Source: Athripsodes cinereus
Taxonomy: Eukaryota; Arthropoda; Insecta; Trichoptera; Leptoceridae
Length of the DNA stretch: 64,000 nucleotides
Reading direction: 5' to 3'
Assembly (NCBI GenBank): GCA_947579605.1
Contig: OX388322.1
Coordinates: forward strand, 11,656,001 to 11,720,000
Shown here: piece by piece, positions 23,197 to 36,300 of the stretch
Layout of the letters: each line of letters opens with the position of its first letter
Numbering within the stretch: position 1 is the stretch's first letter
Program-made: the position numbers and the translations under genes
Notes under the pieces: model-generated
Seen by the model: only the letters and a program-made list of their open reading frames with translations
The model's database searches: none
What the model was told of the DNA's origin: nothing

Positions 23197-23468
23197 GACC
23201 ATTAAAGGATGACGTCACAGAAAAATCATTGAGGGGCATCAGGCATCCCAACACAACGACGATTACGGTGTAATATTAGGTGGAACGCCTAAAGAATACC
23301 TAATAATCAAAAAAACTGTCAGTGTCGATTTTGTTATTATTTTGTCGTCTGACTTTCTTTTTTTTCTCTTATGGCATAACATCTTACAAGGATGATTTGC
23401 GCAATCTGACTGTTTGCCCCCCAAGCAAAAGCAAATTTATAGACAAGACCACGTGACCTTTAATGGTC
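23197..23468. mobile_element. TA-flanked MITE, right copy in opposite orientation
   Basis: This is the reverse complement of 22902-23174 with only a few differences, such as one extra/missing base in an A-run and CATCCATGTAAG versus the reverse of CTTACAAGGATG. It has the same GACCATTAAAGG ends and TA flanks. A 22-bp spacer separates the copies. Confidence 0.8.
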
Positions 23469-23799
23469 TATTAGCACCTTTTTATTTTTGAGATCCTTCC
23501 AGAGTGATCACTGTGAGAGAGTGAACATCAACAACAAAGTGAACAAGTGTTAACACCCCTTTAGTAAACACGTCATAAGATTGTAACTGGCAACTATTTT
23601 CGACTTACGGTTTGACGTAAAACTATAATACCTATAATAATTATTATTATTATTGTACTCTATGCTCGAAGTAGGTGGCAAGGGTGGCCCTGCTCCGTCC
23701 GTCAGTGCTTTTGTAACATTTTTGATACAGAGTTGTCCGGGAAGTAAATGTCTGTTTTTCTAAGTTGGAATTAAAAAGCTTAAATCAGTTGCAATTTAA

Positions 23800-23833
23800 A
23801 TTTTACTCCACCCTCGTTCTAAGGCCACTTAAA
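23800..23833 (+). other. Possible 5' UTR exon end of glucosidase II alpha
   Basis: CCACTTAAAG|GTAAGAA gives a strong splice donor after 23833. The coding exon is preceded directly by a TTTTTAG acceptor at 24393-24399. A non-coding first exon joined to 24400 is therefore plausible. The transcription start is not identified. Confidence 0.35.
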
Positions 23834-24399
23834 GGTAAGAATGATTTTTAAAATTATTATCTTGCGGCCGGGTATTAATTTTTCCTATTTTGTGTTATAT
23901 ATAACGTATTTTATTGATATTATTTTTCTCCTCGATAATTTTTTTTGATTTTTCCCCTATTTAAGAACATGTTCACAATAATTTATAAGAATATTTGTTG
24001 GTTTGAGATATGAGTTTATGATGAATGGCTAATTTCAGTAATATTTAACCTTACACGTATTGGTTCATGAATGAAAGCGATAACTCTTGCAAGTGCGAAA
24101 GATCTCAAATTTCCTTCAGGTCATCCTACAGGCTCCATTTTTAGTTCTTTAGACCTTTGCATTGATTTTTATCCAAAATAAATGAGTATCTATTTTAAAA
24201 AAAACTATTACTTTTACGAAAATTGAAATTCAGTGGATGTTGCACAATCTACCCATCCATTTAGATATATCCTCCACCAAACCGCCTAATATCATGGTCC
24301 CCTCACATGTATATGCATTATGTTCTGTCAATAAAGATTTATTATTATTATTATTGTAAAGGGTAATGGTGATGATGTAATGTTAACAATGATTTTTAG

Positions 24400-27300
24400 A
24401 TGGTGCTTATGAACTTCATGCCAAGCTGTCTGGTGGCATTGGTGTTTTTATTACACCTGTGCTCCTCCGTAGATAGAGACAACTTCAAGTCCTGCGAGCA
24501 GAGTAGCTTCTGCAGGAGACTAAGGAAGATACCTCCTAATAACTCTCCATATGAGCTCCGGTTGGAGACTTTTGTAGCAGACAAGCACAGCGTGGAAGGA
24601 GAACTGTTTGACAGGGATTATGGAGTAAGATAATAAAAAAAAATACAAAATTTAATATTGAATATTGTTGTATTAGGAATGTCGTGGAGAGAGGTGAATG
24701 ATGACCCAGAAATCATCTGAATAGAAGGAGCTGGTTTCTGTATTGAACTCCCGCAACTGAATGGAAAAGTATTGATTTTGGAATAGAAAATAGGGAGGAA
24801 TAGAGAAGAAAATCCAAACTCGTTGATGACCAATCCAATGGATTGTGACTCAGTATATAGTATTGATTTCATGGAATGCTCTATCATAATATGTCTCAAG
24901 CATTATTTGATTATCTTTTAAGAGTTAACATTTTCATGGTCACAGTCATTCTATACAGAGTTTTTGTATTTTAAATGAAGTAACAAAGAAGATTTATAAA
25001 AATAACAGCATTATTAAAACTTTGCAATTAGAACTGGAACATTCAAAAGTATAACATATGCAACGTAAAATATTAAGACATACCTTGTGAAATCAAAAAT
25101 TGTGATTTAGTTGATGCCGAAGTCTGGAAATTTTAAATGTGAAGTTAGAAATTAAATTAAAATCACATTTACATGTAGTAAGAGGTTGTCAGTAGCTTGG
25201 TGGTAGAATTCAACACTCTGCCGACCTACTCCGCTTTTACTTGATGCAAGATTTTATTTCTTTGTGTTAAGAATGTTTTATAGTATGATTATTCATTGTA
25301 TTTGGTATGTGTAGGTTCCCTTCATCTTAAAATTATCCGCATTGGCTGACAGCACATTTAAGTTGTTTGTGAACGAGAAACAACCACTCCATCCTCGATA
25401 TCGTGTGGAGTATGCCCTCGATGGAGAACCCACTTATGATAGGTGAGTTTGTAATAGTAATAAAACAGATACAAATAATAAATAAAATGGATTATACAAA
25501 TGCGACCTTTGCTATCTCCACACATGGTCAATGTTTAAAAACTAATGGAAATGATGAGGATAATATAAGTATCTACTGATTTAAGGAATTGGATAACTTG
25601 TAATCTTAGTGGAATTACATAAAAATTATCATTCAAAATTTACAAATACGCATCAAAGATTAGAAAATGGCTCTACACAATCATCAATTATTATCACCTA
25701 TGCAATCACTTTGCTTTCAGCTGACAATCAACATCAAATGTTAATTGAAATGATAAACATATATTCATCATCAAAATAATATTGTTTTTTAAAGAATTAA
25801 TGTCAATAAAATTAAGGTGATGACTTTTGTATTTTATCATTTGTATGTTTGTCAATTATAAATAAACACACTGAGCTATCGTGTTTTGATTAAAATTTAA
25901 TTAAATAAATATTAAATGATTTGAACATATAATTTAATTTCTTTAATTAGAGTTCTTAAATTAATTATGTTGTGCATAATTATACTATATATTTTCTTTT
26001 TATGAATCTGTATTTTATTAAAACTCAAATATATGTCTTTACACAAAGTACTAGCTTATATTGCACATGCATATTGGGTCTAAATGACACTTAATAAAAA
26101 TTTCACTTATTTTGTAAGGATTAATTATGTAATAGTACTATTATAGTATTGACTCACTCATTAATGCTGTAGGTTAGCTGAAATACTTCACATTTTTTTA
26201 AAATTAAGTAAATAATAAATTCTCACATTCAATAAGCTAAAATATTTATCTATTGTAAAGCAATGTTATTTTATTAAATGTGATCCATTTTTAATGAATC
26301 TGAAGTACTAATTATGAAACATAGTATATGGATGTGTAATCTAATCAGTACCCCTAGAAAGATACTTTTGCTTCATCATGTAGTGTATATGAGAGATATC
26401 ACCTTGGTATCAAAATATTTTTTTTTTTTATAAAGATATATCTGGGTTTTGTTATAAACCCAAATACAACCTTATACACCTTTCACAGTTATCACATTCA
26501 CATATTATCTATGTATTCCATCACCTTTTGTATATTTTGTGTAAATTGAGATCATGAAAGTTAGATGTGAGGAGTTGGTAAATGCTTTATTCAAAAATGA
26601 TTGAAAGGCCGAAAGGTTAGTATAAAATAAATCAATATCAGACAAATGCTCATTACCCAAGCGATGCAGTCGCAGAAATATTCTATGACTTACGTTGTTA
26701 GTGGAACAGTTCACAAAGTAAAAAGTTTCATGATTCATAGTACCTACTACGCCCAGGTATACAAAAGTGTATACTTAAGCTGTAATGAATTAGGATCATC
26801 AAAAAAATGAATTATAATTTTTAAAAATAATAAATCACTCACGATTATTCTGCAAGCCAAATTTTCTAAATTTAGTATCAACTGTAAATGGTCCTAGTTA
26901 CGTTCTTCCCTGAGAATGTGTAGCTTATGTAGGGAATATTATGATAAATATCTGTATGTAGGTAATATGATGATAGATATTATTATGTAAGGAATATGAT
27001 GATAGATATTATTAAGTAAGGAATATGATGATAGATAAACTATTTTTTTCTGGCAATCCATCCATAACAAGTGATAGATAAACTTAACACACAAAACTAC
27101 CATATGAGGCTTTGAAAAGACAGTGTCACGTTATTTGGTATTGTCCTGCACGGGCCTTGAACCCGCAACCCATTCTCTTCACAAGGTGTGCTTTGTCCAA
27201 TTAAGCTACCAGTTGACATGCCAAAGGCTCCGATATTCTTTCTTATAAGCCCTAATGACAGCCAAATAAAGTGGTGTTGTCTTTCTTAAGCCGTATATGG

Positions 27301-30300
27301 TAGTTTTATGTGTTCAATTACCATATACTACTCTCTTCAAAAAGTATCGCGAATTTTGAATTTCCGTGGGCTACGTATATTTAATTTTTGATTTTTTTGT
27401 AGCGTTATGTTGGTACTCATGTCCCTTACTTATGCTGACAAGGTCAGCCATTTTAAACGTTTAGTTAATTTTTGACAGCTGTTTTGATTAGATGTGTTTT
27501 GGCTCGTCTTCGATTTTTGCCTATTCCAAAAAATGGATCTATTCCAATGAATGGAGCTATGTTTTCCATGTCATAACCATAAAACCATGATTCGTCACTA
27601 GTTATGATCCTCTAGAGCACATTTGGGTCGTCAGGGACCGAGTCCAACATCTCCTGAATAATTTTTGAACAGACCTCGTATAACTTCACACAATAGTTAA
27701 TTGTAAAAATAACATAGAAAAACATGATGATAGGTATTATTATGAAAAGGAGACGCTTGACTTGGAATTTGCATTTGTTAATGGAATTTGTGTTTGTTTT
27801 GTCCTAGTATCAAGATGGAGAAAGATCTCACCACAGGTGTAATAAGAGTATCCAACAATCAAGGACATAAGGCAATACTATATGCTAAGCCATTCAAGGC
27901 TGAGTTCTATGATGCTAAAGGAGGACTTGCAGCTGTGGTAAATGACAGAGGGCTCACCACTATGGAACATTTAAGGGAGAAGACACAACCTAAAGAGGCC
28001 CAACCTGAGGAGGAAGGAAATGATAATGTGGCTGAAGTACCTGGACATGTTAGTATTTTTAGCATAAATCTGGCCTTTGAATAATGTTTTAGTTGATTTT
28101 CGGCTAAAATGAATTTTATATATCGTTTTGTAGGGTATTTTTCTATTGTTGATCAAAAATACATCAGCATTCATATTAGAAATGTGAATAAAAATGATGT
28201 ATGATGAAACTTTTTTTAAATTAGGCAAGGGCAAAATGGAGTACTTAGACCATACTGTAAAAATGTTAAGCATCAAAGTTCTTTTGGCGTCAATTGTACA
28301 AGACTTTTCTTGTGGCGTCAATCGCATAAGATTTTTAAATTCATTTAACTGCTCTACCTAAAATCTGGGTTTATTAACTTTCCTACTTCTGCTCAATAGC
28401 TATAGAAATGTGTTTTGATTATTCTGTCCAACCCAAAATTTATTTTATGAATGAGAATCATATTACATTTTACCCGTAAAAATAAATAAATCATATTACA
28501 TTGTTCTTTTTTGAAATTAGTTGTGTCTTAAACTTCCTGTATATTTTAACCTATTTTGAAACATTGTATCATTTTATTATCAGCCTGAAGAGACAGACCC
28601 TGGTGCGTGGGAAGAGAATTTTAAATCTCATCATGATGCTAAACCTAGAGGACCTGAAGGAATGTCTATGGACGTCACATTCCCTAAGGCGACACATCTT
28701 TATGGTATGTTTAGGATATTGTTGTAATACAAATATTTACTGAAATATTAGGGTTTTTGGTAATTATTGCATCATAAGTGTGTCTTGGTCGTACAAAAAA
28801 CTCTATTCTTTAACTTACTTATTTTTTTAGTGCATTAAATTTTTACATACACAGTAATGAATCAGAAAACATTGTGTTTTCAAAAACCTTACGCAAAGTA
28901 CATTGTCTAATTCAAGTTTTTTTTGTGGTTATTAATTTTTGCTTTGTGATTTAGGTATCCCTGAGCATGCAGACAGTTTTGCCTTAAGGACTACACTGAA
29001 GGAAGAACCATATCGCTTATACAACTTGGACGTGTTTCAGTATGAACTGAAATCCACCATGGCTCTGTATGGTGCCGTGCCTGTTGTTTATGCTCATGGG
29101 TAAGTAACTTTGTTTGATTAGTTGAATGTAAATGGTAGTCCTTTGATTACCCTTTATCATATATTTGACAATGATATTGGAAATATTAGGAATGTTATGG
29201 GAAAATGTGTCACTTGTTTTGATACAAAGTAGCTCAGAATGGAAGAGATTTGTATTCTCTTGATTATGTCAAAGGAATGTTGTGTATGGAGGGAGAAAAT
29301 GAAAAATGTAAATAAAAGATAGTTAGAACCTTTGCGTTATTCACTGTTCATGTATAGCTACATATAAATATGTAGTTTTATGGGATAAATGTTACTAAAG
29401 AAATATCCCATATTATATTTAATATTATTTTATTTGTCACGTGTCATTGTTATTTATGTTTTTAAATTTACTGAAACATGTACATGACTTAATGATGTGT
29501 ATATAAAATAAATAAATAGTGAAATTGATTAATTAGGGGGAAGTCCTACACCCTAAGGTTTATTTATAATAAAATAAAAATCCTCTCGGTTACATGCAAA
29601 ATACCCAGTGATATGTGTAAAGGAACTCTTGTACTATAAATAAAAACAATAAAATATCGATATATTTAGAAATAATCAACTTTATTAACAAAATTACAAG
29701 ACAAAGAAAAATCAACTTCAAAAAAATTGGCCTCCAGTACTGGCCAGTAAAAATTTCAACATTTATTTAAGGCAATAATCGCAAATATATTGATTTGATA
29801 GCTCTGATACGTTTGCACAAGCTTCATGGACCCAAGCATTGCCGTTTCCACATTGTATCCAATCCTCTTCATTTAATACCACTAATTCTATCATTCAATG
29901 TCGTTCTTGGTACATGATAACGATCTGCGGCCTGACGCGCCGCACTCATTTCTTTACTCAGTACCTTTTCCACGGCTTTTCGCATATTTTCAGGATCCCA
30001 GGTGCCCTTTTTTCTTCATCTCACCGTTGTTTTCATTGCCAAGCATCTTGGTGTATCTATAAGCAAAATAAATTACACAAACATTAATTTAAATAGTGGC
30101 CGGTACGGGGGGACAATTTTGTAGACGGTACTGTAGGGAACGGGGTAAAATATTATTTCAACATAGCATAAGACTATGCGGATAATAATTGATTTTCAAT
30201 ATATTTTATAATAGCTATATAAACAGTCAATACATAGCAAGTTTCACTTCTTTAGAATTCGTCCTCAAAACTATAGCAATCACTCACAGAACTTTAATCG

Positions 30301-33300
30301 TGCGTCGCATGTCCACTATATTTAACACAAATTTTAGCACTGACAGGAAGCTTGTCGAAATATGTCGCCGCTGAGCGAGACATATGCTTGTGAAAACGTA
30401 TTACTTGAATTGAAATAACTGTCTCAGCGCTATCCGTTGTAGAATTTCGTAAATTGCAACTGGCCGGTACTGTAGGACTTCCCCCTAAGTGAATTTTTTT
30501 TACATTATTAACAAATTTCTGTTGTATGCTTCCGAGAAGACTGTTAAAATGTTAAAAGAAGAGGAAAGAATTGGTGAATTGTAATATTGTGGTTTGGTTT
30601 CAGGATGGAAAGAACTGTAGGAGTATTCTGGTTGAACTCAGCTGAGACTTGGGTGGATGTGGATAACAGTAGAGATGCTAATGTCGTCTCATCAATTGTG
30701 AGTTTTGTATCGGGAACTCAGAAGGAGGAGAAGGTATCTGCCAGGTTCATCAGTGAAAGTGGTGTAATGGAGGTTTATATTATGCTCGGTCCAACACCAA
30801 CTGATTGCTTTACACAGTATACCAAGCTTACAGGAACTGCTCCATTGCCCCAGGTTTGTAAAAAAAACTATAATTTTATTAAAGTGCTACTTTCAAATCC
30901 AAATTTACTTGGAGTATCTTGAAGTCATTGCCGGACGATGTAAAAGATTTAAAATTTAATTTAATGAATACCCAAATTTGTTTTCACCGTATAGTCCCAG
31001 GAATAGAATAGATTAAAGGAAGCTGAAGACACACCTATTTGGTGGTAGCTTCTGCGATGATATTTAATATCTTTAATCTGAATATCTTTTCATGGTGTTA
31101 GTCTACTGAGTAATAAATTAATCTTTGTTAGCAAAGCAGAATATAGAAATATTTTCGTACAAGCTGATAATAAATTTTTCGAAATTTTCGAGAGAAACTT
31201 TGTGGAACGTCATTTTATAAAATAATAAAATTAATGTATTACAGAACACTGTTTTACTTCCACTTCAAGAAGTGAAGTGGAAGTAAAACAGTGTTCTGTA
31301 ATACATTAATTTTATTATTTTATAAATATTTTCGATTTCTTCCAGCCAACCTGAACCCGTAAAATATGCCATGACAGTGTTGAGAGATAGATTTTTATTA
31401 TATTATATGCTATAATATTAATGAGATGATTTTATTACAGCTGTTTTCGTTGGCATACCACCAGAGCAGATGGAATTACAATGATGAGGAAGATGTAAGG
31501 AATGTAGATCTTGGATTTGATAAGCACGATATACCAATGGATGTTATCTGGCTGGATATTGAGTATACAGATGATAAAAAGTATGTACCACTACTAATCT
31601 ATCTTATGTTCACTTCATTTAACTGTTATCAACATTATATTATTATGTATTATTATTAGAGCATGCGTCTGCCTGTAAACAAATCTTTAATCTATTTTAT
31701 AACACTCTTTAAAATAATGTGACTAGGTAACTGTTAAATATTTTTAATGTTGCATACTCTTTTGGTCAAGCCTATTTCTACAAATATTTATATTCTATCA
31801 CTTTGTACATAGTTTTCTATTTTAGCACTTGAATGTTAAAATTTGTTATTTTGAAATATGTCTTATCATAAATATGATTGAAAATAATCATACACAGTAG
31901 AAGTATACAATATTATGAAATGTAACCAGAATGCCGACTACAATTTTTTATGTTACTTAATACTTGTGATGACATCGTGAAGTCATATATGATTTTCGAA
32001 ACTCAAAAAAAAAAAACTTTTTCCAGGTCTACAACACGTTTGTCCCTATTGGTATAGAAGTTTGATTTTTATGTTTTATTTCTCTGAAAATTCTATTAAC
32101 TGATTAATTTTATTTTCTATTTAGATATTTCACATGGGACTCGATGAAGTTCAGTCATCCCTCGGAGATGGTGGCTAATCTGACAGCCAAGGGGCGCCGC
32201 ATGGTGGTCATTATAGACCCCCACATCAAGAGACAAGGTGGATACTTCTTACACGACTATGCCACTGATAACGGACTCTATGTCAAAAATAAGGATGGGA
32301 AAGATTATGAAGGTTTGTCGAAAATAATTTTAAGTAATGTGTGCATAGATTTATCTGGTGAAGCTAAAGTAAGCTGGGGCCACACACATAAAGAAATATA
32401 TTGTTTAATAACCTTTGTGGAAGTTGGAAGATAAATATGTGGAGGTTGAAAGTAATTCAGTCTTTTGTATGAAATCTGAAGCAAATCAAAAATAAAGTGC
32501 CACAGAAGTAAAAATTTCAACTAAAAACACATTTCAAAAGAAAAGCTTAAGGAATTTTCCTTCCAAATTTTGTCAGGTGTGTTGTTTGATAGTACTGAAC
32601 ATATATTTTTCATTGTAATGTGTTTATAGGATGGTGTTGGCCAGGCTCCTCCAGTTATCTGGATTTCTACGATGAGAAAGTGCGCAACTATTACGCCAGT
32701 CTCTACAACTTTGACACTTTCCATGGAACATCTAAATATGTGCAACTGTGGAATGATATGAATGAACCCTCTGTAAGTAGCTTCACCCTTTACAGTACTA
32801 ATTTTGATTTTTTTTTAGGAATAGATAATTATTATTAAATTAGTGCTTTAACTTTTTAGTTTTTTGTACCAAAATATATACTCGATAGCTTGATGGTAGA
32901 GTCTAGGACTGTCAATAGAGATATCTCACTACCGACTTAGTCCATTTTCATGAAGCAAGCATATTGCTTACTGCATGGGTATTTTGAATGTATTTGGGTC
33001 TATTGCAAACCTAGATACAATTTTTTAGAAAGTGTATATCTAATATACATTGTATGATTTTTAATAACTTAAAACCAGCAATAAGGTTTGCTCCTCGGAT
33101 ACATGAACATTTTGTTGTACTAAGTGCCTCTTTTGCAAGTTAAATGTTTGCAGTAAGCGTACTGGTTTCTCCAATTATATGAAGTGCAACGTTCATGTCA
33201 ATAGATGTTTTATTTGTTTATTTATTTATTAACAATTCACGGCGCTAGCCTTGTGTTAACGTGTTATATATTTACATACATAGTTCATATGATGTACACA

Positions 33301-36300
33301 CAAGTAAAGAAAATTAAGACACAACAATCATAATAAAAAGTCAACAAAACACAAAAAAAAGAACTTACAATTATCAGTATTATACCACAATAATAATAAT
33401 AAGGATAATTTGTATTTGGCTCCGTTTAATGATCCGTGACCATCTCAAGGGCGCCATGGCTTTTCTTGAAAAGCAGTGTTTTCAGCTTACTCCTGAACGT
33501 TACAGTGGGTTGGTTCTGTCTTAAGTCCGCTGGCAATCGGTTCCAGGCAGTTGGCCCCGCAACGCTAAAGCTCCTCTCTGCGAATTTGGAAGTGTTTGCC
33601 CTGTTGGGCTCCACAAGTTTGTTGACAGCGGTGGAAGCTGATCGCAGTGGTCGCCTCAGAGTTTCATCGAGGGGACAGAGTTCAGCGAGGCATTGAGATG
33701 CCGTGCCGTTCAAGGCTTTGTGGACCGTGAGGCACAGTTTAAACTCCACTCTCTCTGGGACTCTCAGCCAGTGTAGCTCCTTAAGCAGTGGTGTGATGTG
33801 ACAGCGCTTGTTCTCTCTATAGATGGTCCTGGCAGCAGCATTAAAGGCCATCTGGAGACGATTAGTTATGAATAGGGAAGACGACAAGTTATGAATAGGG
33901 AAAAAAGTCAATGGATCACAAATCAATTCGATAGTAGGTTATCTTGTCAAATTTTAATAAACAAGTAGGAGTATTTATGTGATTATTTCAAACAAAAATA
34001 AATTGGACGTCAAGTAGTTTTGTAATATTGTTTCTTTATAGGTATTCAACGGTCCAGAGGTGACCATGCCAAAGGACTGCATCCATTATGGAGGTTGGGA
34101 ACATCGGCATGTCCATAACACATATGGTTTACTCCACACCATGTCCACATACCAGGGTCTTATGGATAGGTCGCAGCATACAGTCAGACCATTTATTTTG
34201 TCCAGATCCCACTTTGCTGGAACACAAAGGTAAGGACATTATTATTATTATGTATTACTGCGAAACAGGGTCTTAAGCAACGTGTTATTTAACAGTTGTT
34301 CAAATATCTCCACACTGTTGACAACAAGGTAATTTTAAAAATAATATTTAGGGTTTATATGGGTTTGTAACAAATTCAGATTCGTCTTTAAAAATTAAAA
34401 TAAAAATGAATTTGTGTGTTCTCAAACTAGCAGTGGACAGATGGCTGGTGAAGAAGAAGAAGAAGTCTTTATACAGAATTCAAAATTGATATTTTTTCTC
34501 AGATATGCTGCAGTGTGGACAGGAGATAATCTGGCTGACTGGGGTCACCTTCAAGCCACTATCCCCATGTGTCTATCCCTTGCCATCTCTGGTATCAGCT
34601 TCTGTGGGGCTGATGTTGGAGGATTCTTTTCATATCCAGAAGCAGAACTCATGACGAGATGGTATCAGGTGTGTTAGATTATATCTTTTTTCAATTTTGC
34701 TCATTCAGTGAGGTTAGAGTTTTATCTTCCTTTCTCTACTTTTTCATTCCTGTGAAAGATTGTCAATTTAATACTTAACACATGAGATCTTTAATATTCT
34801 GAGTCCTGAATGCTTTTTAAAATTTTTAACATATAAATAATATATTGTATTTATTTTCTCTTTACTGGATATTGATTTCACAAAATTACAAATTTACATT
34901 GAATAAAATCAGTATAAATATGGTGACGAATGTGTGTACTTGGGTAGTTTGTTCACGAGAGATGGGAAGTGTGAAAGCGATATTGAAAGGAGAAAAGTTG
35001 CTGGCAATAAGGTAAATGGTGCAATCCGACCAATAATTGCAAATAGAAACATATCCACCACAGCTAAAAGGTTGGTGCACTCTGCTATCTTAGTGCCAAC
35101 ACTTATGTATGCAAGTGAGACGTGGACATGGTTAAAGAAGGATGAAAGTGGCATTTATGCAGTGGAAATGAGATCGTTGAGAAGGATGTGTGGTAAAAGT
35201 CTGAGAGATCGTGTGCGTAACAGTGATATACGAAAGGAATGTGGAATGAAAGTTGGTGTAATAACAAAGATGAATGTAAATAAGTTAAGATGGTTTGGGC
35301 ACGTGGAAAGAATGAATGAGGACAGAATGACTAAGAAGATATATTTGGCTGAGAGGAATGGTGCTTGGAGACGTGGACGTCCGAGGATTAAATGGCAAGA
35401 TCATTTAAATCAAATCCTACAGGACGGTCACGTGTTGAGCACGTTGAACAGGAGAGCATGCATGAGGAATTGTATGAAGTGACGGAAGCGAAAGATGTAT
35501 GCAAGGATAGAAGGAAGTGGCGCTCGATCCTTTCTGCCTACCCCACGAGGGAAGCGGCGTGATGGTATGTATGTATGTATGTTTAAGTTAATAAGAAAAT
35601 TCTTCGAATTAGCTCGAAGTGAAATTAACAATGAAGGTGAATTATGTAAATTCATCAGGTTTTGTTTATTTTATATATTTTAGTTGGGAGCCTTCCAACC
35701 ATTCTTCCGTGCCCACTCTCACATTGATACTAAACGGCGTGAGCCCTGGCTGTATGATTCCACCACTACTCAACTCATCAGAGATGCTATTAGAAGAAGA
35801 TATTCATACCTGCCTCATTGGTTAGTACAAAATTACTTCAACTTATTATATAAATAAAAGTCACTAATAAAAGAGAGCTCTGACATGATTTAGTTTAGAC
35901 TGTCACACTTTCTTAAGAACATTTACTTTATACTTAACCCTTTTCACTTTGTATAATGTATTTTACTGAATTCCTCATTTTATACATGACTCCTCCCAAA
36001 TGTTACCAAACTCCTCCCACTTTCTATGTTTTTCCAAAATTTTAACAAACTTCTATTTTTTACAAACCTCTCCCATGTACAAGTCACACCTCCCACTTAG
36101 TATAACTCATCTCAAATGTATATATTGCGTATCAAAATTTTTAGAAAACTCCTCCCACTTTTTCTAAAATTGTACATAATTCCTCTCATTTTGGAATTAA
36201 TTCCCGTAAATTATTTCCCCCTGCCATTTTAGTTTTGTATTTATTTTGTAAATAATAATTTTACTCATTCATAATACACATACATACATATATGCAGTCC

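Larger units (their letters stand above)
21213..24399. promoter_or_regulatory. Divergent intergenic region, BUD13 / glucosidase II alpha
   Basis: The two genes are transcribed away from each other, so both promoters should lie here. The first 60 bp upstream of BUD13 are locally CpG-richer (CAGCGTCCGCGTCCCCTC at 21229-21246). No TATA box or clear initiator can be pinned down. The rest is largely repetitive: a GGCCAGCGGGCCGC hAT-like scrap near 21400-21480, a minisatellite (21781-22290), a hAT-like MITE and two inverted MITEs (22673-23468). Confidence 0.45.

Noticed and set aside
22865..23202. Two open frames between BUD13 and glucosidase II alpha
   Set aside because: They fall in the inverted MITE pair and show no protein similarity.
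27150..27235. Possible tRNA gene on the minus strand
   Set aside because: The tRNA-like segment is the core of a foldback element and the acceptor stem is not formed.
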